A stretch of 64,000 nucleotides of DNA from assembly GCF_023856365.1 (NCBI RefSeq), contig NC_064554.1, forward strand, positions 6,191,001 to 6,255,000, written 5' to 3'. Below, piece after piece: positions 46,331 through 64,000 of the stretch. The number at the start of each line of letters is the position of its first letter. The first letter of the stretch is position 1. The stretch comes from Brienomyrus brachyistius. Taxonomy: Eukaryota > Chordata > Actinopteri > Osteoglossiformes > Mormyridae. The position numbers and the translations under genes were made by a program. The notes under the pieces are model-generated. The model saw only the letters and a program-made list of their open reading frames with translations, made no database searches and was not told the origin of the DNA.

Positions 46331-46568
46331 GTCACTCGATTGAGAAACCCTGGTATGACGTCACCCGGAACTACAGAGCACGACCAAATCAGTCGATGGC
46401 CGTGTAGTGATTTGTGGATTGTGTTTTGCGGCCTTCGCTGGAGACCAGACCTAAAGATCTCATAAAATCACCATTGCGTAAATCATTAAATATATTGCCG
46501 TTTACGGGAGCGGCTTTAGATGTATCTAGTCCGTTGTGCTATCTGTGAAATAAAGTGAACGCTGTACG
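46331..46568 (+). promoter_or_regulatory. med25: Probable med25 promoter and noncoding first exon
   Basis: A perfect CRE (TGACGTCA, 46356-46363) runs directly into an ETS-like CCCGGAA, a pairing typical of TATA-less housekeeping promoters. About 200 nt downstream a strong donor GTAAGT begins at 46569. A plausible acceptor TCATTCCTAG ends at 47606, just before the start-codon exon. I infer a noncoding exon 1 ending at 46568. The exact start site is not determinable. Confidence 0.55.
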
Positions 46569-47632
46569 GTAAGTACAAGTCGCCGGTGAAGCTGTGTGTT
46601 AGCCGATTTGCTAAGCGCTGGATCTTCCACCGCGGCCTTCCAATTCATATTACTTCGTGCTGGCCGTCATGTGCAGGTGTTTACCAAGTTTTTAAACTTC
46701 CTTCATTTTCTTGTATATAATATATAAACATTTTACATCGTAAATACAAGGCTGCCAACTTTGGTCACCTGCCTGGAGTGAGATTTTCGATTCGAGACAA
46801 GTCTGCACACACATGCACAGGCATATACATGAACATAACAGTTTTATTGCATTATAAATAGTCTGTAGTGATTGTAAACTACCCTAATGCTTGTGATGCG
46901 GCTAATTTTAGAATTATAATGGAATAATATAGATTTGCCGTAAGATTTCTTGCCTGAGCGGACTCGTCTGAGAGCTGGCTACCCTGCAAATATGAACTGT
47001 GAACGGGATCTTCATTTGGGGCTCTGCGCTCACATACCGTAGTTTGACAGTGCCAGTTTAACTATAACTTAGATTTGATTGTATTATACCAACATTATTC
47101 CGTGTCTTTAACACGTGTTTATGTGTACGTTTGATGAACGTGTAGGTTGGAAAGTCCTTTACATTGCCAGCGTCTTCTGGGTTGATGGTGGTGGGTGTTA
47201 GGTTTACGTACCTCGGATGTCGGAAGTCGGAGCTGGTAATGACGTCACACAAGAGTTAACCGAGTTCAGTACAAGAAGTCGATAAGCTTTTTAGCAGTGC
47301 CAGATTTAGTCAGGTTCAATTTTAGTAATTAACAATGCCAGTTGAAGTCATATTTTGCATATACAGGCACTGTAGCAACGTGTGTACTACCGATTTAATG
47401 AGACATAAGACATAAGTGCTAATAGACAGTATATAATTACAGCTTTCACTTCTGTTGATGAGGGGAACTGCTATTTTGAATTTCAAGATCGGGGGTTTAC
47501 ATGTTCCTCTGATTTTTCGAATTGGAACCCCAACTCAGAAATTCCAGCTTCTGAGTTCAAATGGAACACACAGCAGTAAATCCTATTCTTTACCAATCAT
47601 TCCTAGGTTTCCATGGTGGTGGGGTGGACTCC
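46569..47632. other. Probable first intron of med25 and start of exon 2
   Basis: It holds a second TGACGTCA at 47240-47247. Sequence around 47220-47575, with GTCGGAAGTCGGAG and GAACCCCAACTCAGAAATTC, may be an old MITE. The acceptor ends at 47606. Confidence 0.4.
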
Positions 47633-55375
<7,743 letters not shown>

Positions 55376-55612
55376 GCTCAGTTCTGGTGGAGCCGCCAGG
55401 GGGCGGGTTCTGCCCGGAACTGCGGAAGTTGGCAGCGGCGCAAAGCTCACGGTTGGCGTGTAGGACAATGGCGGGCGCCACACTGCTACGACACACTGTT
55501 TTATTTGTTTAACATCTGTAGATGTTATAGCCTGATTTCATTGCGCATTTTTTATTTGAATTTTACTGCTCCTCTGTTGCTCTCCTTGTTTTTAAGGTTG
55601 TTCCGACCGTGG

Positions 55613-55618
55613 AATAAA
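55613..55618 (+). terminator. med25: med25 poly(A) signal
   Basis: AATAAA lies 238 nt after the med25 stop and is followed by a GT-rich stretch (GGTTTTGTGTATG), as expected for a cleavage site near 55635. Confidence 0.75.
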
Positions 55619-55639
55619 GGTTTTGTGTATGAAATGTCT

Positions 55640-57395
55640 TCCTGGATCCTGGTGTGCCCATGTAGAGTTGGGTGCGGAGTCCCATATCGGCCCAGAGGTC
55701 CGTGCTCTACCTTGGGTCTCAGCCACACTTAACCGTTCAGAGAAACACCAAAATAGATAAACCTCGAGTGTATTGTTTAGCGTTTGTTTCTGCCAAATAG
55801 TGTCGGTGTGTTAATTTTAACTCCTCCAATATGCTGTGTAGCCGCACATGGCTGTGGGAGCCAGGATGGGCTGCACCGTGCCGCCAAGCAGTCTCAGCAG
55901 ATGGCGGTATCTGGCAGTGATTCTTCTCCCAGGCCCGGGAAGGCCCGGCACACTTACTGAGAGCTGACTGTACACAGAGCACACATTAGCTTCGCACCCA
56001 TTGACTAATTAGCGCATGCAGGCGTGTGTCTATCCGTGCTGGTGTGTTAGTGCACATTTGGGCCCGGTTGCACACATCTGCCGCATAAACATTTACGCTC
56101 TTTACATACGCACCTGTCCAGGACCTCACCACAGCACTGTCCACACACAGACAAGCAGTCATTCTCACACACAGGAAATGATGTCAGTCTGTCTCAAAGG
56201 AGATGGAAATGGTTGCTAGGATACTGTCACACTGGGATCTCCCTTTTCCAATAAGAAAACCTATAGCCTTTCGATGAAATGTTTTATTTTCTGAATCGCC
56301 GTGCTCCCTACTTCTCAGATAGCTGCAGTGTAAGCACCACTGTTCTAGTATCATTGTCGGCTTTGTATATATCTATCTTCTCAGGAAATAAAGTCGTAAG
56401 AACTGCCGCTCTTCTGATTGCTTTCTGTATATCTGTAATGTGGGTGTGTGAGCTCCGGCTCAGCTGTGCCTGTGTTACTGTAGAGCGAGAGCCGCAGGCA
56501 CTGATGCAAAGCTACCTGCTGGGATGGGGTGGGGAGGGGGGTGAAGACAGGCACAGGGGAGGCTGGGGGTCAGACAGGAAGTCCAGGACTCTGAACATTA
56601 AGGCTGTACCTATACAGATCACACCCAACACCCCAGCCTGACCCCTGGGGATAATGAGAGAAAAGAACCAAATCAGCGGTCTTGGGGATTATTATTGACC
56701 TCTATGTGACCTCTCAATGGTCCAAGCAGTCATGGTCACTAAGGAAGCACTCAACTTGGGACACACAAGATTTTAATACCAGCATCAGAGCCCAAACCTG
56801 GACTGAATGGCTATGTAACAGAAATGTGGCAAAGATACTGGGACAAATGCATAAGTAATAAATTCTATGAAATGAACCCCATTGTTGCAAATGGAGCAAC
56901 AAGACAGTTTTAAAAATCATTGGGAGCAGATCAGTTACACCAGGTGTAGCCTAGGATATAGCAGGTTCTCATAGGCTTTTACTTAGGGATGAGGAACCTC
57001 TCTGTATCCCACATGTCAATGGCCTTTGTCAATGAAGTACATTTTTATCTATTGCTACTGTATCATGCAAATATATCTCCTGATCAGTACTATTCAGGAT
57101 GTTTTTAAGGTTAAACCAAAGGGTAGTTCTGGAATTTTTAACTAATGCAAATATAAAGCACCCTTATTTAGAATTCATTTGTAGGTATTCTCGTTATTAA
57201 GGTCTATGTATTACGAGGTTTTACCTTCTTGCCATTTATTTTTAAAGATTAGTAACTTTTAAAAGGTGCAGGGTGAAAGTCATTTTCATTGTTGACGCGC
57301 CATAGCACACAGTACACAACAACGAAATGTGTCCTCTGTATTTAATCTTATATGTAATCTAGGCTTTTCCATGAATATAGCCCTAGCTGCTTGGT
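55640..57395. other. Intergenic sequence after med25
   Basis: No exon or repeat family is recognised. AATAAA occurs at 56389-56394. Confidence 0.5.
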
Positions 57396-57399
57396 GTGG

Positions 57400-57850
57400 A
57401 GACTAACCTCTCTGTGGTCTTCATAGGACTGAATAATCCCAGACCTCTCTGTGGTCTTCATAGGACTGAATAATCCCAGACCTCTCCATGGTCTTCATAG
57501 GACTGAATAATCCCAGACCACGGAGTGGTCTTCATAGGACTGAATAATCCAAGACCTCTCTGTGGTCTTCATAGGACTGAATAATCCCAGACCTCTCCGT
57601 GGTCTTCATAGGACTGAATAATCCCAGACCACGGAGTGGTCTTCATACCACTGAATAATCCCAGACCTCTCTGTGGCCATTACAGAATTGAATAATCTCA
57701 GACCTCTCTGTGGTCTTCATAGGACTGAATAATCCCAGATTTTCTATGGTCTATACAGAACTAAATAATGATAGACCTCTCTATGGTCATTATAGGACTG
57801 AATTATCCCGGTCCTCTCTGTGGTCTTTACAGGATTGAATAATCCCTGGG
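57400..57850. repeat. 38-bp minisatellite (TCTTCATAGGACTGAATAAT)
   Basis: About 11 units of CCCAGACCTCTCTGTGG followed by TCTTCATAGGACTGAATAAT. Two units carry the near-palindrome AGACCACGGAGTGGTCT in place of the usual start. Confidence 0.9.
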
Positions 57851-58900
57851 TACAGTGGTAGCCCAGCCACCTTCACCTCTATGCTTCTCTGAAGTGTTCT
57901 GTGTATTAATCCTCTTCTGCTGGAATTGGCATTTATTTCGCTTCCTGGGGTGTCCATTTAGCGACCGTACATGGAGCATGCAGCCGGGGTCCTCACTGCG
58001 GCTCATTAACGGTCATGACCAGGGGAGTCGAAGCACAGGGGCTGATGGGAAATGTGAGGGGCTCTTTTAAGTAGGCGAGGGGGACGGAGGTGGAGACAGA
58101 GCAGTCCATAGAAAGACACATCGAGGAAGGCGCGTGTTGTTTAATGTGCTCTGTGAGAGGCAGAGTGCGAGAGAGGGAGGGGTATCCACTGCACTGCTGT
58201 GTGACTGGAAATTTAATGGGGGGGGGGGGGGGGGGTTGGGACAGCAGCGGGAGCCAGAAGCGATTGAGGAGAGAGGAAGCTTGCCCACTGGTCTAAGAGC
58301 GACAGGAAGCGCTGGAGGTGGTGCACGGTGCTGGGTGGCCAGCCCCCTTACTCCTGCAGCTCTGATGTAAGTGTGCTGGGTGATCTATTGTATTCTACAG
58401 GGACACAAAGTGAGTAGATGTGGATGATGCAGTCTGGCTGCCCACAGACAGGTCTGTACCTTTCAGGGAGACACTAAACGTCCTTGGTAGAGGACTTATC
58501 GTATCAGCAGGCGGGACCGCCATAAACACTGCCACCATCACAGAGGGCACACAGCAACCCTCCCCCCTCCACATACACACACACACGGTCTGAATCGGCC
58601 AGGAGTCAAACGGCCAGTCTGCACGTAGCTTAGAAAAGAGACACCACGGAGCAGTTCGCCCCCTCCCCCCAGCAGTGTGTTAATGAGGCGTAGGAGACAG
58701 ACTGACGACTCAGTCAAAACCAAAAGGGGAGTAGACGTGTGAATTTGAACTGACCGTTTACCGGGTTACCATCAGTTGCCCCCCACCCTAGCCCCCCTCC
58801 TCCAACTTGTGCACGTTATTCATGTTATGCGTATTCTGAACACGAATGTTTTCGGTTGGAAGTTGCTTAATTGGCATGACGAAGTGATGCCAAAGCAGTT
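57851..58900. other. Intergenic sequence with G run
   Basis: A G run at about 58218-58234; no gene is recognised. Confidence 0.5.
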
Positions 58901-59719
58901 GGCGGTGCTTAAAAATACTGCGCTGGGGGCCGTACAGTATGTGCATGCGTTGCCAAGGGAAACTGGCGTCCCGAGCCGCACTCGGTCCCCGTTTCCGAGC
59001 GGGGTCGCTGCGAAACGCCCGCACCGGGCTGCGCGTCCGCCCCAGGTGCGTCCCCCTGGACGGTGCTGCGGAAGGCGCCGCCGACACGCACCTAGCTCGC
59101 AGACACCTGCTACGCGGATAGCATGTCTTATTCTGATGGCCCGTTTCTGCATTTGGTCAAATCAGAATAATAAAAAACAGGAGAAACAATAGTGACTGTG
59201 GGCTATAGCGGTTTTTCGCATGGCGCGCTGCACCTGAGTCCAAAGTGAAGACGGTAAGAGACTACCGGGCATCGTCGGTGCGTTAATGTCCGAGGGACGG
59301 GCGCCGTGCGGCGTCTTTAAATATCTCAGCATGTATGCATAATGATTAACTTAGTGCGTATTGCTGCATCGGAGAATGTGTGTCCATTCAGCCCCGGTTC
59401 TGCGCGAATCGGCGTAAAAACGCAGCTTAGGATGGAGGTCTAGCTGCTGCAGCTCCCCTTTCCAGCGCGCCCCCGTGCACAGCGTGCGCGCGTATGCTGT
59501 CTGAGAAAATACTTTTTCTATTCTGTGTGTGAGGTAGTGACCTCTTTTATTGCAGCCTTGAATATCTTTTACTGGGCATATATATGATTATTTTCATTTA
59601 CCTGCATTTATTTCTCTTCCTCTCAATTCATTTTTGATCTGACTTTCTTCACCAATTAATAGAAGGTCGGGAGAGAGTGCCATGCTCAGAGACTTGCGAC
59701 AGGGTGAATCAATTTGAAC

Positions 59720-59724
<5 letters not shown>

Positions 59725-59786
<62 letters not shown>

Positions 59787-59790
59787 AGGG
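59725..59790. repeat. TG and AG microsatellite
   Basis: A TG run passes directly into an AG run and then GGGA units. Confidence 0.9.
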
Positions 59791-60190
59791 AGGGGTAGAA
59801 AGGGATGAGCGAGGGAGAAGGAGAAAGACAGGGGGAGAAAGACATCGAATCAGTGCCGCAGCTGTTGAAGGAATATAGGTGAAAACGAAGGTAGGCAAGG
59901 CGGGGATGGTCTAATGGGGATGAAGATGCTTGATTGTATGGAAATATTCAGCGTGTGTAATTTTCATGATTAACATGACGTGTATATGTAAGGATACGGC
60001 ATGTGGAAATGCCCATGCGTGTAATAATGCCAGCCGCAGAAGGGATGTTTATAAAGACAGACACGGTTTTCAATGGAAAGATTGTTCGGACAGGCGTTTG
60101 AACAGAATTAATGCGGCAGTGTGCGCGCGCGCACGTGTGTGTCTGTGTGTGTGTGTGAGAGAGAGAGAGACAGAGAGAGAGAGAGGGGCA

Positions 60191-60278
60191 GAAACGAGAG
60201 CGTGAAAGAGCGCCTGCGCGTATCTGTTTATTTAGAAACGAGAGCGTGAAAGAGCGCCTGCGCGTGTCTGTTTATTTG
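60191..60278. repeat. 44-bp tandem duplication
   Basis: Two near-identical 44-bp copies in direct tandem, beginning GAAACGAGAGCGTGAAAGAG and ending CTGTTTATTT. They are flanked by TG/GA runs. Confidence 0.85.
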
Positions 60279-60386
60279 TGTGTGCGTCCGTCTGCGTGTG
60301 CGCGCTCAGCGGCGCGCGCTGTGTGTGGGTGTTAAGATAATGAATTTTTGTTCCTAGGTTATGCTTTGCCGGGTCGTAATAAGATG

Positions 60387-61128
60387 GTAAGTGTGGATAT
60401 TGTGCAAGAGAATACGTTTTGTGAATAGTTAAGATGGATTAGCAGCTTTCATTTAATTTTAAAATGTCATTTCAAAGTATTTATCACTGCGATTGTTCGT
60501 CTTTACCCAATGAAAGCAGTTAATGGATGTTTATGACAAATGTTTTCTGTTAATGGTATTCATGACTAACATTTATGCTTAACGTGAAACTTAGATATTT
60601 TTTTTAATTTTGGAAACAGACCAAATGTCCGTGGGGTTTCGGAGGCGGTTGTGGGATGTAGTGTCCTTACAGTCATTATCCAGTATTAATCCCTAATTTT
60701 GTGGGTTTTACTGATGTATTTTTTGTTGTGCTTTGAGTGGTTCGCAGTTGCGGTTTCACAGCTTGTAGCGCACAGATCAGCTTCTGTTTCGGAAGATGGC
60801 TGTATTCCCTTAGTGAAAACCCGCAGATTGCTTCGTGTGTTTGACGAACCCCGTCTTTTCCCAACATTATCAGACTGTTACATATGACTGGATTGCAACA
60901 GATGTTTTTTTTTTTTTTACTTCGTTTGGTACTTATCGCGCTTGTACGATATGTATATTGTCTGGTGACGCTATTACAATGAAACAACTAATAATACAAT
61001 CTACCTTCATAATTTTTTTTATCATTTTGGGAAGTGTATATATGGAACCCTTGAGTAGTAAGAGGAGGACAAGAGTGTAATGAGGATGGAGTGTAGAGTT
61101 GTGTGTTGCAATGTACAGTAATGGATGG
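60387..61128. other. AT-rich sequence, no gene recognised
   Basis: No exon or repeat family is recognised on either strand. Confidence 0.5.
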
Positions 61129-61195
<67 letters not shown>

Positions 61196-61235
61196 TTGAG
61201 TTTTATTGATCTCTAAGGGAAAGTCATTGAAGTAT
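61129..61235. repeat. GATA microsatellite next to a LINE-like 3' end
   Basis: About 16 GATA units at 61131-61194 are followed by TTTTATTGATCTCTAAGGG, the junction often seen at the 3' end of fish non-LTR elements read antisense. Confidence 0.75.
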
Positions 61236-62825
61236 ATAGAGGTCAGTGTATAGTAGTGCTTTGGACTGGGTGGATTTAGTTTGAAAATGTAGATAATGGG
61301 GGAAGAACCAGGGCTATTTGAGCAAGTTCTAATGGTAGAACGGTAAGGGAAGACTTAATAAGGAGAACTGTGGGGTGTTTGGACTGACGTGTATCAATGC
61401 AAAATGCCAATGTCATTTTGTACCAGTACATTACGGGGAAAGTCTGAAACAAATTTATGGTAAATTTCTCTAAGATATAATCCTGCCACAGTCTCACTAA
61501 GGTCCGCGGTTAGTTATTGTCGGTGGTCGGTGTACAGTAACACTGGAACAAAGACAACTGATGCAACAAAGGAGCAGAGACGCTCGCTAACTGAGAGCCG
61601 ACGTTTTCTTGGGGTTTGATCTCCAAACAAATACAGCAATAGCCCCTCTGCTGCAGGACTGCTGATCAGGTACCGCTAACAGACAGTGAGTTGGCTTCCT
61701 GAAGGAGCAGTGACTGCGCGCGGCCGCCATGCATTGCAATTTTTAACCTTTAACGTGTCTCTCAAGTGTCTTGAATATTTTTCATGTAGTTCTAAAAACC
61801 TTCTAATTATAGTAATTTATTTAGTGACAGTACACAATGAGGCCATGTCCATATTCTTTTAAACACAGTCATCGGTCAAAATGCATAGTTAAGTCTTTTT
61901 GTAGAGTAATGAGGTTGTTTTACAGTGTACAGTGGGTTGCAGTGTACAATTATGTAGCATTGTAGAGTAATGACGATGGAAGTGTAGTGTTTTGTGTTGC
62001 AGTGTGATTTGATGTCTTTTCAGTGTCTTACTGACCAGACAATGCAGAGCCCTGAGTTTACACCCTGTCCCCTTTAATGCAGAGAGACTGTGCCCCGAGC
62101 CACATGGATGTGCCGATGTGCCTCACATGGCTCCAACCACCAGCTTCTCAGTAGCTTCTCATGGCACCAAAGATCTTGGCTGAGGTTCTGCCTGTGGTTC
62201 CTGGCTGTTACTGACATTCTTCCCGCGATGAGCAGACTCAGAGAGAGCCGAGCGGCTCGCAGTGCTGCAGACACTGGGCCATGACGTCCCCTGGGTTCCA
62301 GTGGTGCCAGGCGTGATGTGTTTCCTGGACCGCAGAATAAATGGCTGCACGGTGGGGGGAAGGTGGACAGTGTGTGTTTGTGCAGGTCCCAGGTTCGAGA
62401 GGAGACCTCCCCATGAAACTGCAGCTTTCAATTTGCCTCATTGCCTCGAGGGGGCAGGCAGTGTTGGTACCGGATATATGGGCCTTATTCCATCAGACCC
62501 ATATATTCCGTCCAGTTCTTCAAAGGTAGCTGCTCCCAGTTACAGCTTATCGTAGGACCGCCGCCCCCCCACCCCCAAAGTGGGACAGGAAGTGGTAGTA
62601 GCAAATGAGAGAATGAAAACAGTGGCTTGAGGAGGAGGTGCACTGTGGAGAGGCCTTGAGGGGTTTCCTGTAAGAGGGCACCACCCCCCCCCCTGGATTC
62701 CCGCCTCTCTCACTGAAGCTGCCCTTACCTGCCAGCTCTGCTCCACTCCTGCAATGCAGCCAGGGATTTATATGAGTCAGTCTCTCAGTCGTCAGTGCAG
62801 GTTTGTGTTTCTATGATGTGAAGCC
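61236..62825. other. No gene recognised
   Basis: Several short open frames exist, but none resembles a known protein or has convincing splice sites. Confidence 0.5.
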
Positions 62826-63245
62826 CCCACCATGTAGCAAACAGGGCATTGCCCACCATGTCAGTGGGCATTACCCATCATGCCATGCGGCTTTACCCAC
62901 CATGAAGAGGTGTTACCCCCTTATACCATGGGGCATTACCCACAATGCCATTGGGCATTATTCACCATGACAGGGTGTTACCCACCATGAAGAGGTGTTA
63001 CCCACCATGCCATTGGGCATTATTCACCCTGATGGTGTGTTATGCGCCATGACGGTGCATTACCCATCATGCTATGGGGTATTACCCACCATGCCATTGA
63101 GCAGTATTCACCTTGATGGGGCATTACCCACCATGCCATTGGGCATTTATCGTGATGGGGCATTGCCCATCATGCCATGGGGCATTACCCACCATGATGG
63201 GATGTTACCCACGATACCATGGGGCATTGCACTACCCACAATGCC
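62826..63245. repeat. Degenerate minisatellite (GGGCATTACCCACCATG)
   Basis: Variable units of about 25-40 bp from CCATGCCATTGGGCATTACC and CACCATGATGGGGTGTTAC. It is rich in short palindromes such as CCATGG and ATGGGCAT. Confidence 0.85.
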
Positions 63246-64000
63246 CAGGAACTAATGCCATTCTGCAGCCAGACTCCCCCCTTGGCTGGGGCAGGGTTTG
63301 TAATGACTGCGTGTCCTGGATGTACTGTAACACATAAGCGACTCCCCAGGGAATGTGTTCAGCACTTGGCAGCAGAGATATTAATAAAATACCAGACGGG
63401 GGAGTTTTGCAGTGTGCCCTTGGGCGTGTGGAGCTGGTACAGCACCCTCACAGGGGCGCTCTCTGTTATGGCTCCGGTGCCTGTTCAAACAGAGAGGAAG
63501 AGCAGCATTCCCCAGGGAGGCGGGGGCTTTGCTTATGCTCCCTCACAGGGGTGCCCACCCCCAGTGCTGAAGCGGCCCCATTCCGTGAGCTCCAGGGCTG
63601 GCCGCAAGCGAGCAGCTGGGAGCACGCAGCATGGTGGCTAAACCTGTTACTATGGCAACCAGGTCTGCCGCTCCACGGCACGGAGGGGCAGCGGCGACCT
63701 GTTGAACAGAGCAGCTGCGAGTCGACGGGCGTGAAGATGCCCCAGCTGCGCTCTTCTGTCTCACGGGGGCTGGCGTGTACGCCGTGGTGAACCGGGCTCG
63801 GACACCACTCCCCCAGGTGAGAAGCTCGGTTAACATGGCGACACAGATTCATTAAGAGTCAGTGATGGATTTCGTCAGGTGGTGCTGGTGTGTTAAAGGT
63901 AAATCAGGCTCCTCCGGCTGACGGGGTCAGGTGGGCAGGGGAGTCAGCAGCCTGCTGGTCATAAAAAGCATGACCAGGCAATGAGAGAAAGTACTGGTGA
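63246..64000. other. Unassigned right end of the window
   Basis: A CAG-GTGAGAAG donor-like site begins at 63817 after a GC-rich stretch. No reading frame into it is convincing. Confidence 0.35.

Larger units (their letters stand above)
58910..60386 (+). promoter_or_regulatory. CpG-rich region, possible 5' end of the next gene
   Basis: CpG density is high at 58960-59110 and 59210-59480. A donor-like GTAAGAG begins at 59254. A short segment 60358-60386 is bounded by an acceptor TTCCTAG and a strong donor GTAAGTG. No protein is recognised, so any exon here would be untranslated or the first codons of an unknown gene. Confidence 0.3.

Noticed and set aside
62090..62555. Cluster of short open frames near 62.1-62.5 kb
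   Set aside because: All under 100 codons on both strands, no similarity, and no convincing splice borders.

Overview
The window is genomic DNA of a ray-finned (teleost-type) fish. It has long introns with GT/AG borders, vertebrate synaptic and Mediator genes, a tRNA-derived SINE of the kind common in fish, a Tc1-like transposon, an L2-like LINE fossil, and very many minisatellites. A basal teleost (for example an osteoglossomorph) is possible from the look of the SINE, but I cannot fix the species. Three protein-coding genes, all on the + strand, account for essentially all coding sequence: shank1 (3' part, 5018-20788), syt3 (complete coding region, 36849-42573) and med25 (complete coding region, 47633-55375). 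I joined exons by reading frame, splice phase and family similarity. The models close without a stop or phase break: about 1,674 codons for the shank1 part, 578 aa for Syt3 and 749 aa for Med25.

Layout. 1-5017 is shank1 intron (the ankyrin and SH3 exons must lie upstream of the window), filled with minisatellites. 5018-20788 holds the shank1 PDZ exons, two small optional exons, linker exons, a 3.5-kb proline-rich exon and the SAM exon. 20789-32200 is the 3' flank and intergenic space, with a 34-bp array, a 46-bp array and a 30-bp array split by a Tc1 element. 32200-36848 looks like the syt3 promoter, 5' UTR exons and a first intron containing a 1.3-kb 26-bp minisatellite. 36849-42573 is syt3 coding, followed by a probable 3' UTR to about 44360. 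44360-46560 is intergenic and ends in a CRE/ETS-type promoter for med25. 47633-55375 is med25 coding, with a poly(A) signal at 55613. 55640-64000 has no coding exon I can recognise, but it has a CpG-rich stretch and splice-like sites near 58900-60400 that may be the 5' end of the next gene.

How the genes relate. Shank1 (postsynaptic density scaffold) and Syt3 (membrane calcium sensor) are neuronal; Med25 is a Mediator subunit expected to be widely expressed. All three human orthologues are in 19q13.33, where SHANK1 and SYT3 are near neighbours, so this is a conserved chromosomal block and not a functional operon. I found no new gene system. The most unusual features are sequence-architectural: about 20 unrelated minisatellites, a 34-bp array carrying a splice-donor-like motif in nearly every unit, a 56-residue Arg-Glu tract coded by a purine microsatellite in shank1, and telomere-like repeats in its last intron.
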